Assembly (NCBI RefSeq): GCF_030378065.1
Contig: NZ_JAUCGJ010000022.1
Span: 1 to 63,442, forward strand
Source: Candidatus Venteria ishoeyi
GTDB taxonomy: Bacteria; Pseudomonadota; Gammaproteobacteria; Beggiatoales; Beggiatoaceae
Length of the DNA: 63,442 bases
Direction: 5' to 3'
Part shown: piece after piece, positions 34,835-44,621 of the stretch
Layout of the letters: each line of letters starts with the position of its first letter
How positions within the stretch are numbered: position 1 is the first letter of the stretch
Translations under genes and position numbers: made by a program
Notes under the pieces: generated by a model
Database searches by the model: none
The model's input: the letters and a program-made list of their open reading frames with translations, nothing else
Told to the model about the DNA's origin: nothing

Positions 34835-37800
34835 GAATACTCTCCCAATATATGGTTTGATGCTACTGTCTCTTTTATGTTGTTTCATACAATATAGTGT
34901 TGCGGCAATTTCTGAAGAAAATCAGAGTCCTACACCGGATACTATAAAATTTCATCACTTATCTGTAAACAATGGTTTATCACACCATACAGTTTATGAC
35001 ATTTTACAAGATCATCAGGGTTATATGTGGTTTGCAACGCAAGATGGCCTGAATCGATATGATGCTTACGATTTTACCCATTATAAACAGGATTCCAAAA
35101 ACCCGCACAGTTTAGAAGAAAATTTTGTACTGACATTGCATGAAGATCGCTTGGGACAATTATGGTTAGGTACCTATGGCGGAGGGTTGTACCGTTTTGA
35201 CCACAGTCTGGAACGTTTTGTCAGCTATCGGCATCATGCTGAAATTGCAAGCAGTCTCAGCAATGATACCGTTTGGGATATTTTAGAGGATCATCAAGGT
35301 CGCCTCTGGATTGCAACCGATGAAGGACTTAATCGTCTTGATAGTCCCTTGAATGCAACCATATTAGAATTCACCCGCTATCCTTATGCTGGAAAAAATA
35401 ATAAAAACCTCAACTGTCACTATGTCATGCATTTATTTGAAGACAGTATGGACAATTTATGGTTGGGTACTGATGGTTGTGGTTTATATCGTATTAATAC
35501 AGAAACTGGCGAGATTCGTAACTATCGCCATGATATCGATAAGCCACATACGCTCAGCCACAATGCGGTCTTATCAATTGCCGAAGATAGCCAGCAACGC
35601 TTATGGATAGGTACCGCCAAGGGATTAAATCATTATCAGTCTGAGCAGGAGCAATTTATACGCTATCTTCACGATCCTGCCGCTGAAAACAGCCTGAGTC
35701 ATAACCAGATTCGCTGTTTATTAGCCGATAAGGCCGGGGGAATATGGGTTGGCACCAATGGTGGTGGACTGAATTATTTTGATAGCAAGCAACAGATTTT
35801 TGTACGTTTCAATCAGCAAACCGAAACAAACTTTGCCAACAGCGATATTATCCGCAGCTTGTACCGGGATCGCTCCGGTATCTTATGGGTGGGTACTGAA
35901 GGTGGCGGTTTGTATCTTGATTATGGTTTGCCCCCTTTTCATAATATACAATCATACCCAGGTATCGACAACAGCCTCAGCCATCCGCGTGTTTTGTCTT
36001 TATTAGAAGATCATCAGGGACAATTATGGGTAGGCACCCGTTCCGGGCTGGATGTCACAGATAAAAAGCAAAATCATTTTCAGCATTTTTTAGAAAAAAA
36101 AACCATTTTTGCCTTAGCTGAAGATGCTTTCCAGCAGCTGTGGGTGGGTACATTAGGGGATGGTTTATTTGCTTTTGACAGCCAGCGCCAAGTGATCGCG
36201 CATTACCAATATAGTCGGAAAAATTCAAATAGTCTCAGTAGTGATAATATTCGCGCACTGGCACTCGATCAGCATAACAGCTTATGGATAGGCACCCGCT
36301 ACGGCCTTAACCGTCTTCAGATTTCCCCCACTGTTGACAATAGACCCGATAGTGTAGAAACCAAATTTGAGCGTTTTCTGCATAAAGCAAAAGATACACA
36401 CAGTCTTAGCCATAATATTATTTTAGCGCTCCATGTTGATCATCAAAACCGTTTATGGGTTGGTACTCAAGGTGGTGGCTTAAATCAATGGCTGCCTGAA
36501 ACCAAAAATTTTCACCGATATTTACATGATGCAGCAGATAATAACAGCATTAGTCATAATACAGTTGCCAGTATTTATGAAGACAGTCAACATCGTCTGT
36601 GGATAGGCACCTTAGGCGGCGGCTTAAATCGCTGGGATGAATCCCGGAATCACTTTATACGTTATGATCATTTAAAAAACGGGTCCGGCAAAGAACCCAG
36701 CCAGGTAATTTACGCCATTTTGGAAGATGAACAGGGGAGTTTATGGCTCAGTGGCAACCAACAGCTTTGTTATTTTCAACCACAAATAGAAGATTATCAT
36801 TGTTATGACAAGACTGATGGAATATTAGTTAAAGAGTTTTTCAGTGCTGCCTGGCGTGATAAAAAAGGCCAGCTTTATTTTGGTGGACAAAATGGTTTTG
36901 AGCGTTTTTATCCGCAACAAATTAAAAATAACCCCTATGCGCCACCTGTTGTTCTCACTGAGCTTAGTATTTTTGGTCATCCGGTTGGCATAGGAAAAAA
37001 CAGCCCCTTATCTCAGGTTATCAATAAAACCCAGCAACTCAATTTACCCTGGGATCAGGCATTTTTTTCACTGCAATTTGCTGCACTTAATTTTATTCAC
37101 CCGGAAAAAAATCAATACGCTTACCAACTTGAAGGTTTTGATAAGAGTTGGAATTTAACCGGTAATCGTAGGCAAGCCTGGTATACCAACGTGCCGCCGG
37201 GAGAATATCAATTTCGCGTCAAGGCATCAAATAATGATAATTTATGGAATCAGCAAGGCACGACATTACAAATTCATATTATTCCACCCTGGTGGCAAAC
37301 CTGGTGGTTTAAAGGCTTATTGTTGTTTATTGCATTAGGTTTATTTATTGTTTCTCCTTTTGTTTATTACCGCTGGCAATTACATCATCAAACCCGGCGC
37401 GCTAGTGAACTGGAAGCACAGGTCAGCACTCGCACCCAGGAGTTGCTGCAAGCCAAACAACAAGCAGAGAAAGCCACCGAGACCAAATCCAGTTTTCTGG
37501 CGAATATGAGTCATGAAATTCGCACACCGATGAATGCCATTATCGGCATGTCCAATCTGGCTTTACAAACGGGTTTGAACCCCAAACAACTGCATTACAT
37601 TGAAAAAGTGCATACGGCAGGAAATGTGTTGCTGGCAATTATTAACGATATTCTGGATTTTTCTAAAATTGAAGCTAAAAAAATGGAAATGGAACAGGTT
37701 GATTTCCAAATCCAGGAGGTATTTGATAATACCAAGAGCTTATTAGAATTTAAGGCGCTGGAAAAAAACCTGCAACTGAAATTTTATATTGCAGAAAATA

Positions 37801-39050
37801 CACCGCTAACATTGACAGGTGATCCTTTACGTTTAGGACAAATCCTGGTGAACTTAGGCAATAATGCCATTAAGTTTACTGAATCAGGAATCATAAATAT
37901 CAGTGTTTTTAAGATGCTTGAACAAGATGATTTTGTTAAATTACGTTTTTCTGTTTCAGACACTGGCATAGGGATGAATGCTAAACAACAACAAAAATTA
38001 TTTCAGCCCTTTTCTCAGGTCGATAGTTCCACCACTCGAAACTATGGTGGCACCGGCTTGGGTTTAAGTATTTGTAAAAAGCTGGTGGAAATGATGGATG
38101 GCACAATTTGGGTGGACAGTGAAGCAGGTAAAGGCAGTCTTTTTGGTTTCACCGCCAACTTTACAACGGGACAAACGCAACCCAAAACATCGCAGAAAAA
38201 AGCCCCTGTTTTTGTTGAAACTTTGCATGGCGCTAAAATACTTTTGGTTGAAGACAATGCAATCAATCAGGAACTGGCAATGACCTTGTTAAATAAACAG
38301 GGCATCATAACCACGCTGGCTGAAAATGGGCAGCAAGCCTTGGAACAATTGCAACAACAGCAGTTTGACGGGGTATTAATGGATATTCAAATGCCCATTA
38401 TGGATGGTTACAGCACAACCCGGGAAATCAGAAAGCAGCCCGCGCTAAAGAATCTGCCAATTATTGCAATGACCGCCAATGCCATGCCTGAGGATATAAA
38501 ATGCAGCAAAGCGGCAGGTATGAATGATCATATTGCCAAACCATTACAAGCGGCAGCCATGCTTAAAACGATGGCGCGTTGGATTAAACCTGCAATACCA
38601 ACTCTCATAACCCCAGTGGTAGCAACTGATGATACAGCATCCAAACTGGCAGCAATAAAAAACCAAACAATACCGGAAAATTTGGATTTTTCAAAACTGG
38701 TGGGAATTGATACCGATGCAGGTCTCGCAATAACGATTGATGATGAGCAATTATATTATCGTTTACTACTCAATTTTTATGATACCTATCAGGATTTTGC
38801 ACAACAATTTAACACGCTGAAAAAGCAGGCAGACTATCAGGAAGCAACCCGTCTTGTGCACAGCCTGAAAGGAGTTGCTTCACATGTCGGTGCCTTTGAA
38901 GTACAGTTTGCCGCGCAGGAACTGGAAAAAGCCTGTACTCAGAATTTGCCAGAAGCTGAAATTCAGAAAAGCCTGCAACACTTGGTGAATAAATTAAACC
39001 CAGTGATCTCAGCCTTAGGTAATTTCAAGCATGATGCAAGCATACAATAA
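34833..39050 (+). CDS. propeller-type hybrid histidine kinase with receiver and HPt
   Basis: 1405 residues. The parts in order are: signal/anchor segment (about 1-25); about 12-14 two-component-regulator propeller repeats (45-700) with recurring LWIGT/LWVGT GGGL motifs; a Y_Y_Y domain (about 755-820); transmembrane helix (about 830-850); HisKA with His894; HATPase_c; a receiver with Asp1184; and an HPt domain with His1343. The periplasmic propellers likely bind a polysaccharide-like or other ligand, and the complete phosphorelay ends in HPt, which needs a separate response regulator (none adjacent). The ATG at 34833 begins the signal sequence; 34860 is an alternative. Upstream frame is shadow of the divergent gene. 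Confidence 0.9.
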   Translation: MNTLPIYGLMLLSLLCCFIQYSVAAISEENQSPTPDTIKFHHLSVNNGLSHHTVYDILQDHQGYMWFATQDGLNRYDAYDFTHYKQDSKNPHSLEENFVLTLHEDRLGQLWLGTYGGGLYRFDHSLERFVSYRHHAEIASSLSNDTVWDILEDHQGRLWIATDEGLNRLDSPLNATILEFTRYPYAGKNNKNLNCHYVMHLFEDSMDNLWLGTDGCGLYRINTETGEIRNYRHDIDKPHTLSHNAVLSIAEDSQQRLWIGTAKGLNHYQSEQEQFIRYLHDPAAENSLSHNQIRCLLADKAGGIWVGTNGGGLNYFDSKQQIFVRFNQQTETNFANSDIIRSLYRDRSGILWVGTEGGGLYLDYGLPPFHNIQSYPGIDNSLSHPRVLSLLEDHQGQLWVGTRSGLDVTDKKQNHFQHFLEKKTIFALAEDAFQQLWVGTLGDGLFAFDSQRQVIAHYQYSRKNSNSLSSDNIRALALDQHNSLWIGTRYGLNRLQISPTVDNRPDSVETKFERFLHKAKDTHSLSHNIILALHVDHQNRLWVGTQGGGLNQWLPETKNFHRYLHDAADNNSISHNTVASIYEDSQHRLWIGTLGGGLNRWDESRNHFIRYDHLKNGSGKEPSQVIYAILEDEQGSLWLSGNQQLCYFQPQIEDYHCYDKTDGILVKEFFSAAWRDKKGQLYFGGQNGFERFYPQQIKNNPYAPPVVLTELSIFGHPVGIGKNSPLSQVINKTQQLNLPWDQAFFSLQFAALNFIHPEKNQYAYQLEGFDKSWNLTGNRRQAWYTNVPPGEYQFRVKASNNDNLWNQQGTTLQIHIIPPWWQTWWFKGLLLFIALGLFIVSPFVYYRWQLHHQTRRASELEAQVSTRTQELLQAKQQAEKATETKSSFLANMSHEIRTPMNAIIGMSNLALQTGLNPKQLHYIEKVHTAGNVLLAIINDILDFSKIEAKKMEMEQVDFQIQEVFDNTKSLLEFKALEKNLQLKFYIAENTPLTLTGDPLRLGQILVNLGNNAIKFTESGIINISVFKMLEQDDFVKLRFSVSDTGIGMNAKQQQKLFQPFSQVDSSTTRNYGGTGLGLSICKKLVEMMDGTIWVDSEAGKGSLFGFTANFTTGQTQPKTSQKKAPVFVETLHGAKILLVEDNAINQELAMTLLNKQGIITTLAENGQQALEQLQQQQFDGVLMDIQMPIMDGYSTTREIRKQPALKNLPIIAMTANAMPEDIKCSKAAGMNDHIAKPLQAAAMLKTMARWIKPAIPTLITPVVATDDTASKLAAIKNQTIPENLDFSKLVGIDTDAGLAITIDDEQLYYRLLLNFYDTYQDFAQQFNTLKKQADYQEATRLVHSLKGVASHVGAFEVQFAAQELEKACTQNLPEAEIQKSLQHLVNKLNPVISALGNFKHDASIQ

Positions 39051-39179
39051 ACCCCATCCACTTTGAAATCGACAAAAATATTCTATTAATGTCATACCTG
39101 CGCAGGCAGGTATCCAGTCGCTGTTCACGAAGGCTGGGTTCCCGTCTACACGGGAATAACAAAAACTGCGGTTTTCAAC
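39051..39179. repeat. double-hairpin dispersed repeat
   Basis: Two hairpins follow the kinase gene: ATACCTGC/GCAGGTAT (39094-39101 and 39106-39113) and TTCCCGT/ACGGGAA (39139-39145 and 39150-39156). The GTCATACCTGCG...GGTATCCAG wording is of the widespread GTCATTCCCGC...GGGAATCCAG repeat type. With the adjacent MITE copy B it fills the whole 320-bp gap between the kinase gene and sbcD. Confidence 0.7.
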
Positions 39180-39355
39180 TTAGGAGTGAGAATTTTATAA
39201 CTTCAGCAACCTGGCTGGTCTTTTTCTCCATTTTCTGCGTTGTGCCTATTTGGACTTAGGCAGTTACATAGCTTGCTATGCGCCTGTTTTCACGCCTTGA
39301 AAATGAATAAAAATCCTGCGCCCAGTTTCTGTATTTATTTCATCCTCACTCCTTA
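39180..39355 (+). mobile_element. MITE-like palindromic element, copy B
   Basis: About 176 bp. The terminal repeats are TTAGGAGTGAG and CTCACTCCTTAG, and the inner hairpin is CATAGCTTGCTATG. It contains the GCCTATTTGGACTTAGGC segment that copy A lacks. It ends 16 bases before the sbcD stop, between convergent genes. Confidence 0.82.
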
Positions 39356-39370
39356 GACGGGGTTTAGCAA

Positions 39371-40600
39371 TTATTGCCTATCACTCTCGGCTTCTAATAC
39401 CTGAGTATGCAGTATTTGAAATAAATCCTGTAATTGCGCGGTTTCTTCTGCTGTTTTAGCGCTATCTTCACATTTTTTCAAAAAAACATCCAAGGGTTGC
39501 AAATCGTCCAGGCCGGGAGCGATTGCAGTTAATGCGGTCTCTGCATTTTGTTGCACTAACAATTTTAAGATGTGTAGGTTTTGAGTTTGGCAACAGGCTG
39601 ATAATTGTTGCTCAGCCATTGCTTCAGACTGATTTAAGGTGATTTCCAGCCAAGCAGGAAACTCAGTGGATGCCAGTGGTGGAAAATCATTTATCAGTTG
39701 TAATACTTGTTCCAAATCACCTTGCAGTCGCAGTAAACGTCGTGTGCGAGGCACTTCTATTTCACGCACAACTGTTAACTGTGCCCCGTCAAATTCCGCG
39801 ATTAAAACCTGACTACGGTTTTCTGCTTCAGCAAAACCCAGAGGAATTAATGCGCCACAATAACGCAGACGGTCTTGCTTGGCGATCCGTTGCGTACGGT
39901 GTAAATGACCCAGAGCCACATAATCCAACTGTGCGGGAAAACAATCTGCGCCAACCTGTCCCAGGTTGCCAACATGAATGGCTTGCTCGCTGTCGGAAGT
40001 CAACGCGCCAGCGGCAAATAGATGCCCGGTTGCAATATGTGGCACACTATGACCGTGTTCGTGCATGGCCTGACAAATTGCCGCATAATGCTGATGAATA
40101 CCCTGGCGTAAGCTCTGTTCTCGCTCTGTTGCACTTTCTCCAGCTTTGGCATATTTTAAATCGCGATCTCGCAGATAAGGCATGGCACCAATCACCGCTA
40201 TTAACTTATCCTGCTTATCAGTAACTGGAAATACCTGACGCTTAAAATCCACCTCGCCATCAGCTTGACGCGCACTGCAACCCACAACCTGAATACATTG
40301 CTTTTCCAGTACCGGTTGCGCAGCTTCCAACAAAGCCGGAGAATCATGATTACCGCCAATAATGATAATTTGCTGACATTGCGTTTCAGCAGCAGCGGCA
40401 AGAAATTGATAATACTGGCGTAAAGCATAGTTGGGGGGATTGGCTGTATCAAACACATCACCGGCAATAATTAATATATCAATCTGCTCGGTTAGCAGTG
40501 TTTCCAGCAGCCAGTCCAGGGCATGTTGATGCTCTTTTCGGCGTTCCTGGTTAATCAGCTTATGCCCAAGATGCCAGTCAGAGGTATGCAGTAATTTCAT
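39371..40600 (-). CDS. sbcD: nuclease SbcCD subunit D
   Basis: 409-residue Mre11-type phosphoesterase. The metal-binding motifs are present: HTSDWHLGH at the N-terminus, AGDVFD, GGNHDS and GHLFAAG. With SbcC it cuts DNA hairpins and blocked ends. sbcC normally follows sbcD but is missing here, with a MITE copy instead. It overlaps murG by four bases, an unusual pairing. A hairpin nuclease next to hairpin repeats is suggestive but probably coincidental. Confidence 0.92.
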   Translation of the reverse strand: MKLLHTSDWHLGHKLINQERRKEHQHALDWLLETLLTEQIDILIIAGDVFDTANPPNYALRQYYQFLAAAAETQCQQIIIIGGNHDSPALLEAAQPVLEKQCIQVVGCSARQADGEVDFKRQVFPVTDKQDKLIAVIGAMPYLRDRDLKYAKAGESATEREQSLRQGIHQHYAAICQAMHEHGHSVPHIATGHLFAAGALTSDSEQAIHVGNLGQVGADCFPAQLDYVALGHLHRTQRIAKQDRLRYCGALIPLGFAEAENRSQVLIAEFDGAQLTVVREIEVPRTRRLLRLQGDLEQVLQLINDFPPLASTEFPAWLEITLNQSEAMAEQQLSACCQTQNLHILKLLVQQNAETALTAIAPGLDDLQPLDVFLKKCEDSAKTAEETAQLQDLFQILHTQVLEAESDRQ

Positions 40601-41697
40601 TGTTTCCGTACACCTAAGCAGGTCTTAATCACTTTGCTGACTGCTTTAGGACGTGCTAAGGCGCGGGCTGTGGCGGACATGTGTTGCAGGCGTTCTGGCT
40701 GAGCACACAATTCATCCAGCAGATTTGCCAACTTATCTGCATTTAAGTCAGTTTGTTGAATGAGTAAGGCAGCACCTTCATCAACCAGGAATTTCGCATT
40801 AGCCGTTTGATGATCGTCTACCGCAAAAGGAAACGGGATAAAAATGGCGGGTAAGCCTGCTTGCGCCACTTCGCTCACCGTCATCGCCCCCGCACGGCAC
40901 ACAATAATATCCGCCCAGCGATAAGCCGCAGCCATATTTTCAATAAAAGGTTCCACCCGGTCATCATGCTGTTCACGCCGCATCACTGAACCCTGACGTC
41001 CCGTTTGATGCCATAGCTGTACCGGGTTTTTCATTTTCTGCACAGCTTGCGGCAGTGTCATATTTAAAGCCTGCGCGCCGAGGCTGCCGCCTAAGACTAA
41101 TAAACGCAAAGGACTATGCAGTGGACGGGGACTGGGGGGATTGATAGACAAAATATCAAAACGCAGGGGATTACCCGTGTGCAATGCCTGATATTTTTTG
41201 GCAAAAGTGCCGGGGAAGGCTTCCATCACCCGCTTGGCAAAACGTGCCAGAATACGGTTGGTTAAACCGGGAATGGCATTTTGCTCATGAATTAATAAGG
41301 GGATACCCAGCATCCAGGCGGCAATACCACCCGGCCCTGAAGCAAAACCGCCCATGCCCAATACCGCGCCGGGCTGCACTTTAGCCATCACCCAGCCCGC
41401 CTGATAAATCGCATATAACAAACGAAATGGGGCGAAAATCTGGGTCCAGCGGCTTTTTCCACGCAAACCGCTGATGGAAATATAACTGATGTCAAGACCG
41501 GCATTAGGCACAACCCGTGATTCCAGCCCCTTGCGCGTACCCAGCCAATGCACGGGTATCCCCTTACCTTTTAAGGCAGTTGCACAGGCCAGCGCGGGAA
41601 ATACATGACCGCCGGTACCGCCTGCCATAATTAACACAGGACGCGTGGAATTAGTATTAGAGGTGTGTGATGCAGGGCTATTGGCTTGCTGGCTCAC
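40597..41697 (-). CDS. murG: UDP-GlcNAc:undecaprenyl-pyrophosphoryl-MurNAc-pentapeptide transferase
   Basis: MurG adds GlcNAc to lipid I to make lipid II at the inner face of the membrane. The 366-residue length is normal. The N-terminal GGTGGHVFPALA loop, the HEQNAIPG segment and the donor-binding GGSLGAQ and CRAGAMTVSE motifs are all seen. A Ser/Thr/Asn-rich N-terminal extension of about 18 residues precedes the fold. It is outside the usual dcw cluster and is coupled to sbcD by a four-base overlap. Confidence 0.95.
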   Translation of the reverse strand: MSQQANSPASHTSNTNSTRPVLIMAGGTGGHVFPALACATALKGKGIPVHWLGTRKGLESRVVPNAGLDISYISISGLRGKSRWTQIFAPFRLLYAIYQAGWVMAKVQPGAVLGMGGFASGPGGIAAWMLGIPLLIHEQNAIPGLTNRILARFAKRVMEAFPGTFAKKYQALHTGNPLRFDILSINPPSPRPLHSPLRLLVLGGSLGAQALNMTLPQAVQKMKNPVQLWHQTGRQGSVMRREQHDDRVEPFIENMAAAYRWADIIVCRAGAMTVSEVAQAGLPAIFIPFPFAVDDHQTANAKFLVDEGAALLIQQTDLNADKLANLLDELCAQPERLQHMSATARALARPKAVSKVIKTCLGVRKQ

Positions 41698-41714
41698 ATT
41701 GCTTTCCTATCATG

Positions 41715-42263
41715 TTATTTTTCATTTTCTAATGCTGGCGCACCTATAATAAGCTGCTTTTCTTGCGCTAATTCCTCATTGAAAACAACTACTGCGGTGG
41801 GAGATAAGGCCCAGGTTTTTACGGTGGCACGAAGTGACTTATCCAGAGCCTCTTTTAAAGGTGGTATCCATTCGGTTTTACATTTTTTAACAACCAAAAC
41901 TAAACGAAAATCAAGCACAGCAAGATCAAGCTTTTGAAATTTTTGTGGTAACTCAGCATAAGCTGCCTGATGACGCTTTAAGCAGGCTGCAAGCCCTAAC
42001 GACAATGCATTAATTAATTTTTGGCTAACACTGGCAATGTACTTATCAAAATCTGTTTCATTTTTAGAATGTGGAGAACTTGTTTTTGCTTCCACAACCC
42101 AAATGACCGGCCCTTTTTTTGAATGGCGCAATAACAGGAATTCAGCAATGGGAACACTGTCTTGCACACGTTGATACATTGTGCTTTTTTCAATATAAAA
42201 AAAAGAGCCTTCAGGATAAGGGCCAAATGCCATACCCGATTCGGTAATTGGATCAGTTGTCAT
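41715..42263 (-). CDS. possible PD-(D/E)XK nuclease-like partner of the ATPase
   Basis: 182 residues with no named family. A strand-rich region holds Glu41 and then WVVEAKTS (Glu58-x-Lys60), which fits a PD-(D/E)XK nuclease core, although the motif is short and could be chance. The remainder is helical with a final strand VVVFNEE. It starts on the stop of the ATPase gene (four-base overlap), so the two products probably act together. ATPase-plus-nuclease gene pairs are common in phage defence; that role is inference. Confidence 0.55.
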   Translation of the reverse strand: MTTDPITESGMAFGPYPEGSFFYIEKSTMYQRVQDSVPIAEFLLLRHSKKGPVIWVVEAKTSSPHSKNETDFDKYIASVSQKLINALSLGLAACLKRHQAAYAELPQKFQKLDLAVLDFRLVLVVKKCKTEWIPPLKEALDKSLRATVKTWALSPTAVVVFNEELAQEKQLIIGAPALENEK

Positions 42264-43273
42264 TGCAATGCCAACGCTACTTCTTTTTTATAAAGTCTAA
42301 TAGACTCATCAATAATAGGGTTATCTGGCATTCCTTCCCTTAAATCGGCTGTTTTCCAGGCAGCGTTATGAGAAGATAATATAGGAATTGAGCTGTTTTT
42401 CTGCTGTGCCAGTAAAAATAATTTTTTTACCACAAAATAAGAATGGCTGGCGAGGAAAAACTGAATACCATAATCAGCAAGTACGCCTACAATATCAAGT
42501 AATTGTGAAATAGCAGAGGGATGTAATGCAGATTCTGGTTCATCAATAAAAATAATGGAATCTTTACTCAAATAGCGATTACCTAACAAGGTATCTAAAA
42601 TTGCAATTTTTTTAATACCTTCAGCAGTCAGGCCAATAGGAAATTTTTGATTGCCTTTTTTAAAATGCCAGCGTGCTGTTGCTTCTTCAAATTCTATTTT
42701 TCCATCCAGCATGACTTCTAAATTTTTACGCACCTGAGCAAATGCAGTATAATTTTTTCCACCACGGGTCGATTGTCTTAAAGCCCGCGCTAAATCAAGA
42801 TAAGTATCATCAAAACCAAAAGCCTTGTCTTGCTCCCGGGATTTTAAGATAATCGAGTGCAGAGATAAAACTTCTTTAGCGGGTAAGAAAATTGAATGAT
42901 TTTCACGGGCTGGTACATGATTTTCCAGATTGGAAATTTTCTTAGTCGTATCCTTCCCATATTCATAATGAAACGTCTTACCTGAAAAATCCAGCATACA
43001 TGATAAGGGGTTTTCTGCGCCCTTAGTAACCAAGTCACCGATTTTTTCTGCCTGAAATGTCCAATAGAGTTTTTCCACTAAAATTTCTGAGGCAGAGCGT
43101 TGTTCTTCCCCTCTTTTATAATCTTCAAGTGTGCGTATGCTACTGTAAATTGTTTTTAATAAAAAAGTTTTGCCACAGCCGTTATCACCAATTATCAGGT
43201 TAATATTAGCCAATCCTTCCCAGTGAATATCTGTTAGTGGACCAAAATTTTTGAGGACAACTTTCTTCAGCAT
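42260..43273 (-). CDS. SMC/ABC-like AAA ATPase (OLD-type group)
   Basis: 337 residues. The P-loop is GDNGCGKT (29-36) within an N-terminal KKVVLKNFGPLTDI start typical of AAA_15/AAA_21 ATPases. Walker B FIDEPESALHP (about 245-255) and the H-loop FLASHSYFV follow. There is no long coiled coil, TOPRIM or nuclease domain fused to it. The partner downstream overlaps by four bases. Such stand-alone ATPases with a small partner are seen in many antiphage or anti-plasmid systems, but I cannot name this one. The start ATG is 42 bases from a convincing purine-rich region, so the ribosome site is weak. Confidence 0.7.
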   Translation of the reverse strand: MLKKVVLKNFGPLTDIHWEGLANINLIIGDNGCGKTFLLKTIYSSIRTLEDYKRGEEQRSASEILVEKLYWTFQAEKIGDLVTKGAENPLSCMLDFSGKTFHYEYGKDTTKKISNLENHVPARENHSIFLPAKEVLSLHSIILKSREQDKAFGFDDTYLDLARALRQSTRGGKNYTAFAQVRKNLEVMLDGKIEFEEATARWHFKKGNQKFPIGLTAEGIKKIAILDTLLGNRYLSKDSIIFIDEPESALHPSAISQLLDIVGVLADYGIQFFLASHSYFVVKKLFLLAQQKNSSIPILSSHNAAWKTADLREGMPDNPIIDESIRLYKKEVALALQ

Positions 43274-43347
43274 ACTATTAAATCCTTAAAAATATTAATC
43301 TCCATATGTATGACATGGAAAAAGCGGTAACTTACTGCCATCATCGC

Positions 43348-44535
43348 TTACTCTGAAGACCGCAATATCTCAATCGCTGTATTAGGCTGCCAATGAATGT
43401 CTGGTTCTTTATCCAGATATTGTTTATCCATCACAAAACGTAAAACACGCTGCAAGCGATGCATACGGAAAATAGAATCTATCCGAAAAATTTCCCGGCC
43501 CTGCTCATCAAAAAATAATAATGAGGGGGTGTAAAATAAATCCAATTGCTCAGCCCATGCCCGCGCATGAGTTTTTTGACCGTCAGGGGTAATCAAAGGC
43601 GTGTCAGCCCACATATCCAACTGCACAATATCCATCATTTCCAGTGACTCCAGTATCACGGGATCATTCATATAGCTTTTATGAAAAATATCACAGGCAT
43701 GACAGCGCCCTTGCTCGAATATCACTACCAGTGGACGTTTAGCCGCTTTATGCTGGTGTCGATCCAGTAGATAAGGGGGGGCTTGAAACAGGGAATTTGA
43801 ATTCAGGCTGTAATCCCCTTCGGGTGGTGGTTTAACCGTGGTCAGATATTGCCTGAAACGACTGCTTTGATAGTTCCCTGAAACCACAAAATCCAATCCG
43901 GCACGGAATACATAAGGGGGATAATAACCACGCAAGCGCAGTGCCTCTACCGGATTGCCTTGTTGGTCGCTGACATAAAATGACATGGCTGGCGTAAACC
44001 CCATTTTCTGCGCTTTGGCGTATTCCTGTTCAGTTATGTTCTGACCATCAAAATCAGTGAGTTCCAAGTCACCTAAGGCATTAATACCGATAATGTCAAA
44101 ATATTTTAATAAATAATTTTGAATATCCGGTTTACCTAAAACCACATCTTGTAATTGTTCACAATAAGGGCAGTTGCGGGTGCTAAAGTAAAGAATAATA
44201 CCGTGTTTGCCATTGGCTTTTGCCTGGGCTAAATCTTCTTTGAGATCCAGCAGCGTTTTTTTAAAAAAATCGGGATATTCCAGAAAATGTGGTAAAAAGG
44301 CATCATCAAATTCGTAAATACCTTCTTCATCCGGTTCAATGCTGAGTGGAACGGCTAATTCAGTATTGGCCTGAGCAGACAAGGCATAGGCACTTAATAG
44401 CATAAACCCCAGGTAAAACAAATACGCAGCTTTACCTGCACAGTATTTTGCATAAGCTTGCAGCACGCATAACATATTGCTACGCAGCGTATTGCCAGGT
44501 ACTAGAGAGGCAGGTAATATCGGTATTTTTTTCAT
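43348..44535 (-). CDS. double thioredoxin-fold periplasmic protein (SoxW-like)
   Basis: 395 residues with two thioredoxin-like domains in tandem. The first (about 95-215) carries CPYC in YFSTRNCPYCEQL. The second (about 265-375) carries CHAC in FEQGRCHACDIF. An N-terminal hydrophobic segment (about 38-55) ending near AQA is a signal peptide or anchor, with an unusually long leader before it. The domains resemble SoxW-type thioredoxins involved in periplasmic thiol redox. The internal duplication would give two independent redox sites. Neighbours give no clue, since the next gene is divergent. Confidence 0.78.
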   Translation of the reverse strand: MKKIPILPASLVPGNTLRSNMLCVLQAYAKYCAGKAAYLFYLGFMLLSAYALSAQANTELAVPLSIEPDEEGIYEFDDAFLPHFLEYPDFFKKTLLDLKEDLAQAKANGKHGIILYFSTRNCPYCEQLQDVVLGKPDIQNYLLKYFDIIGINALGDLELTDFDGQNITEQEYAKAQKMGFTPAMSFYVSDQQGNPVEALRLRGYYPPYVFRAGLDFVVSGNYQSSRFRQYLTTVKPPPEGDYSLNSNSLFQAPPYLLDRHQHKAAKRPLVVIFEQGRCHACDIFHKSYMNDPVILESLEMMDIVQLDMWADTPLITPDGQKTHARAWAEQLDLFYTPSLLFFDEQGREIFRIDSIFRMHRLQRVLRFVMDKQYLDKEPDIHWQPNTAIEILRSSE

Positions 44536-44621
44536 AAATTTGATACAAGGTGAATAATTTTTTGTAAATTTTAGTTTATTCTATCAAAAGTATGCTGACA
44601 ATATAAGGAGTTGTGAAGCAC

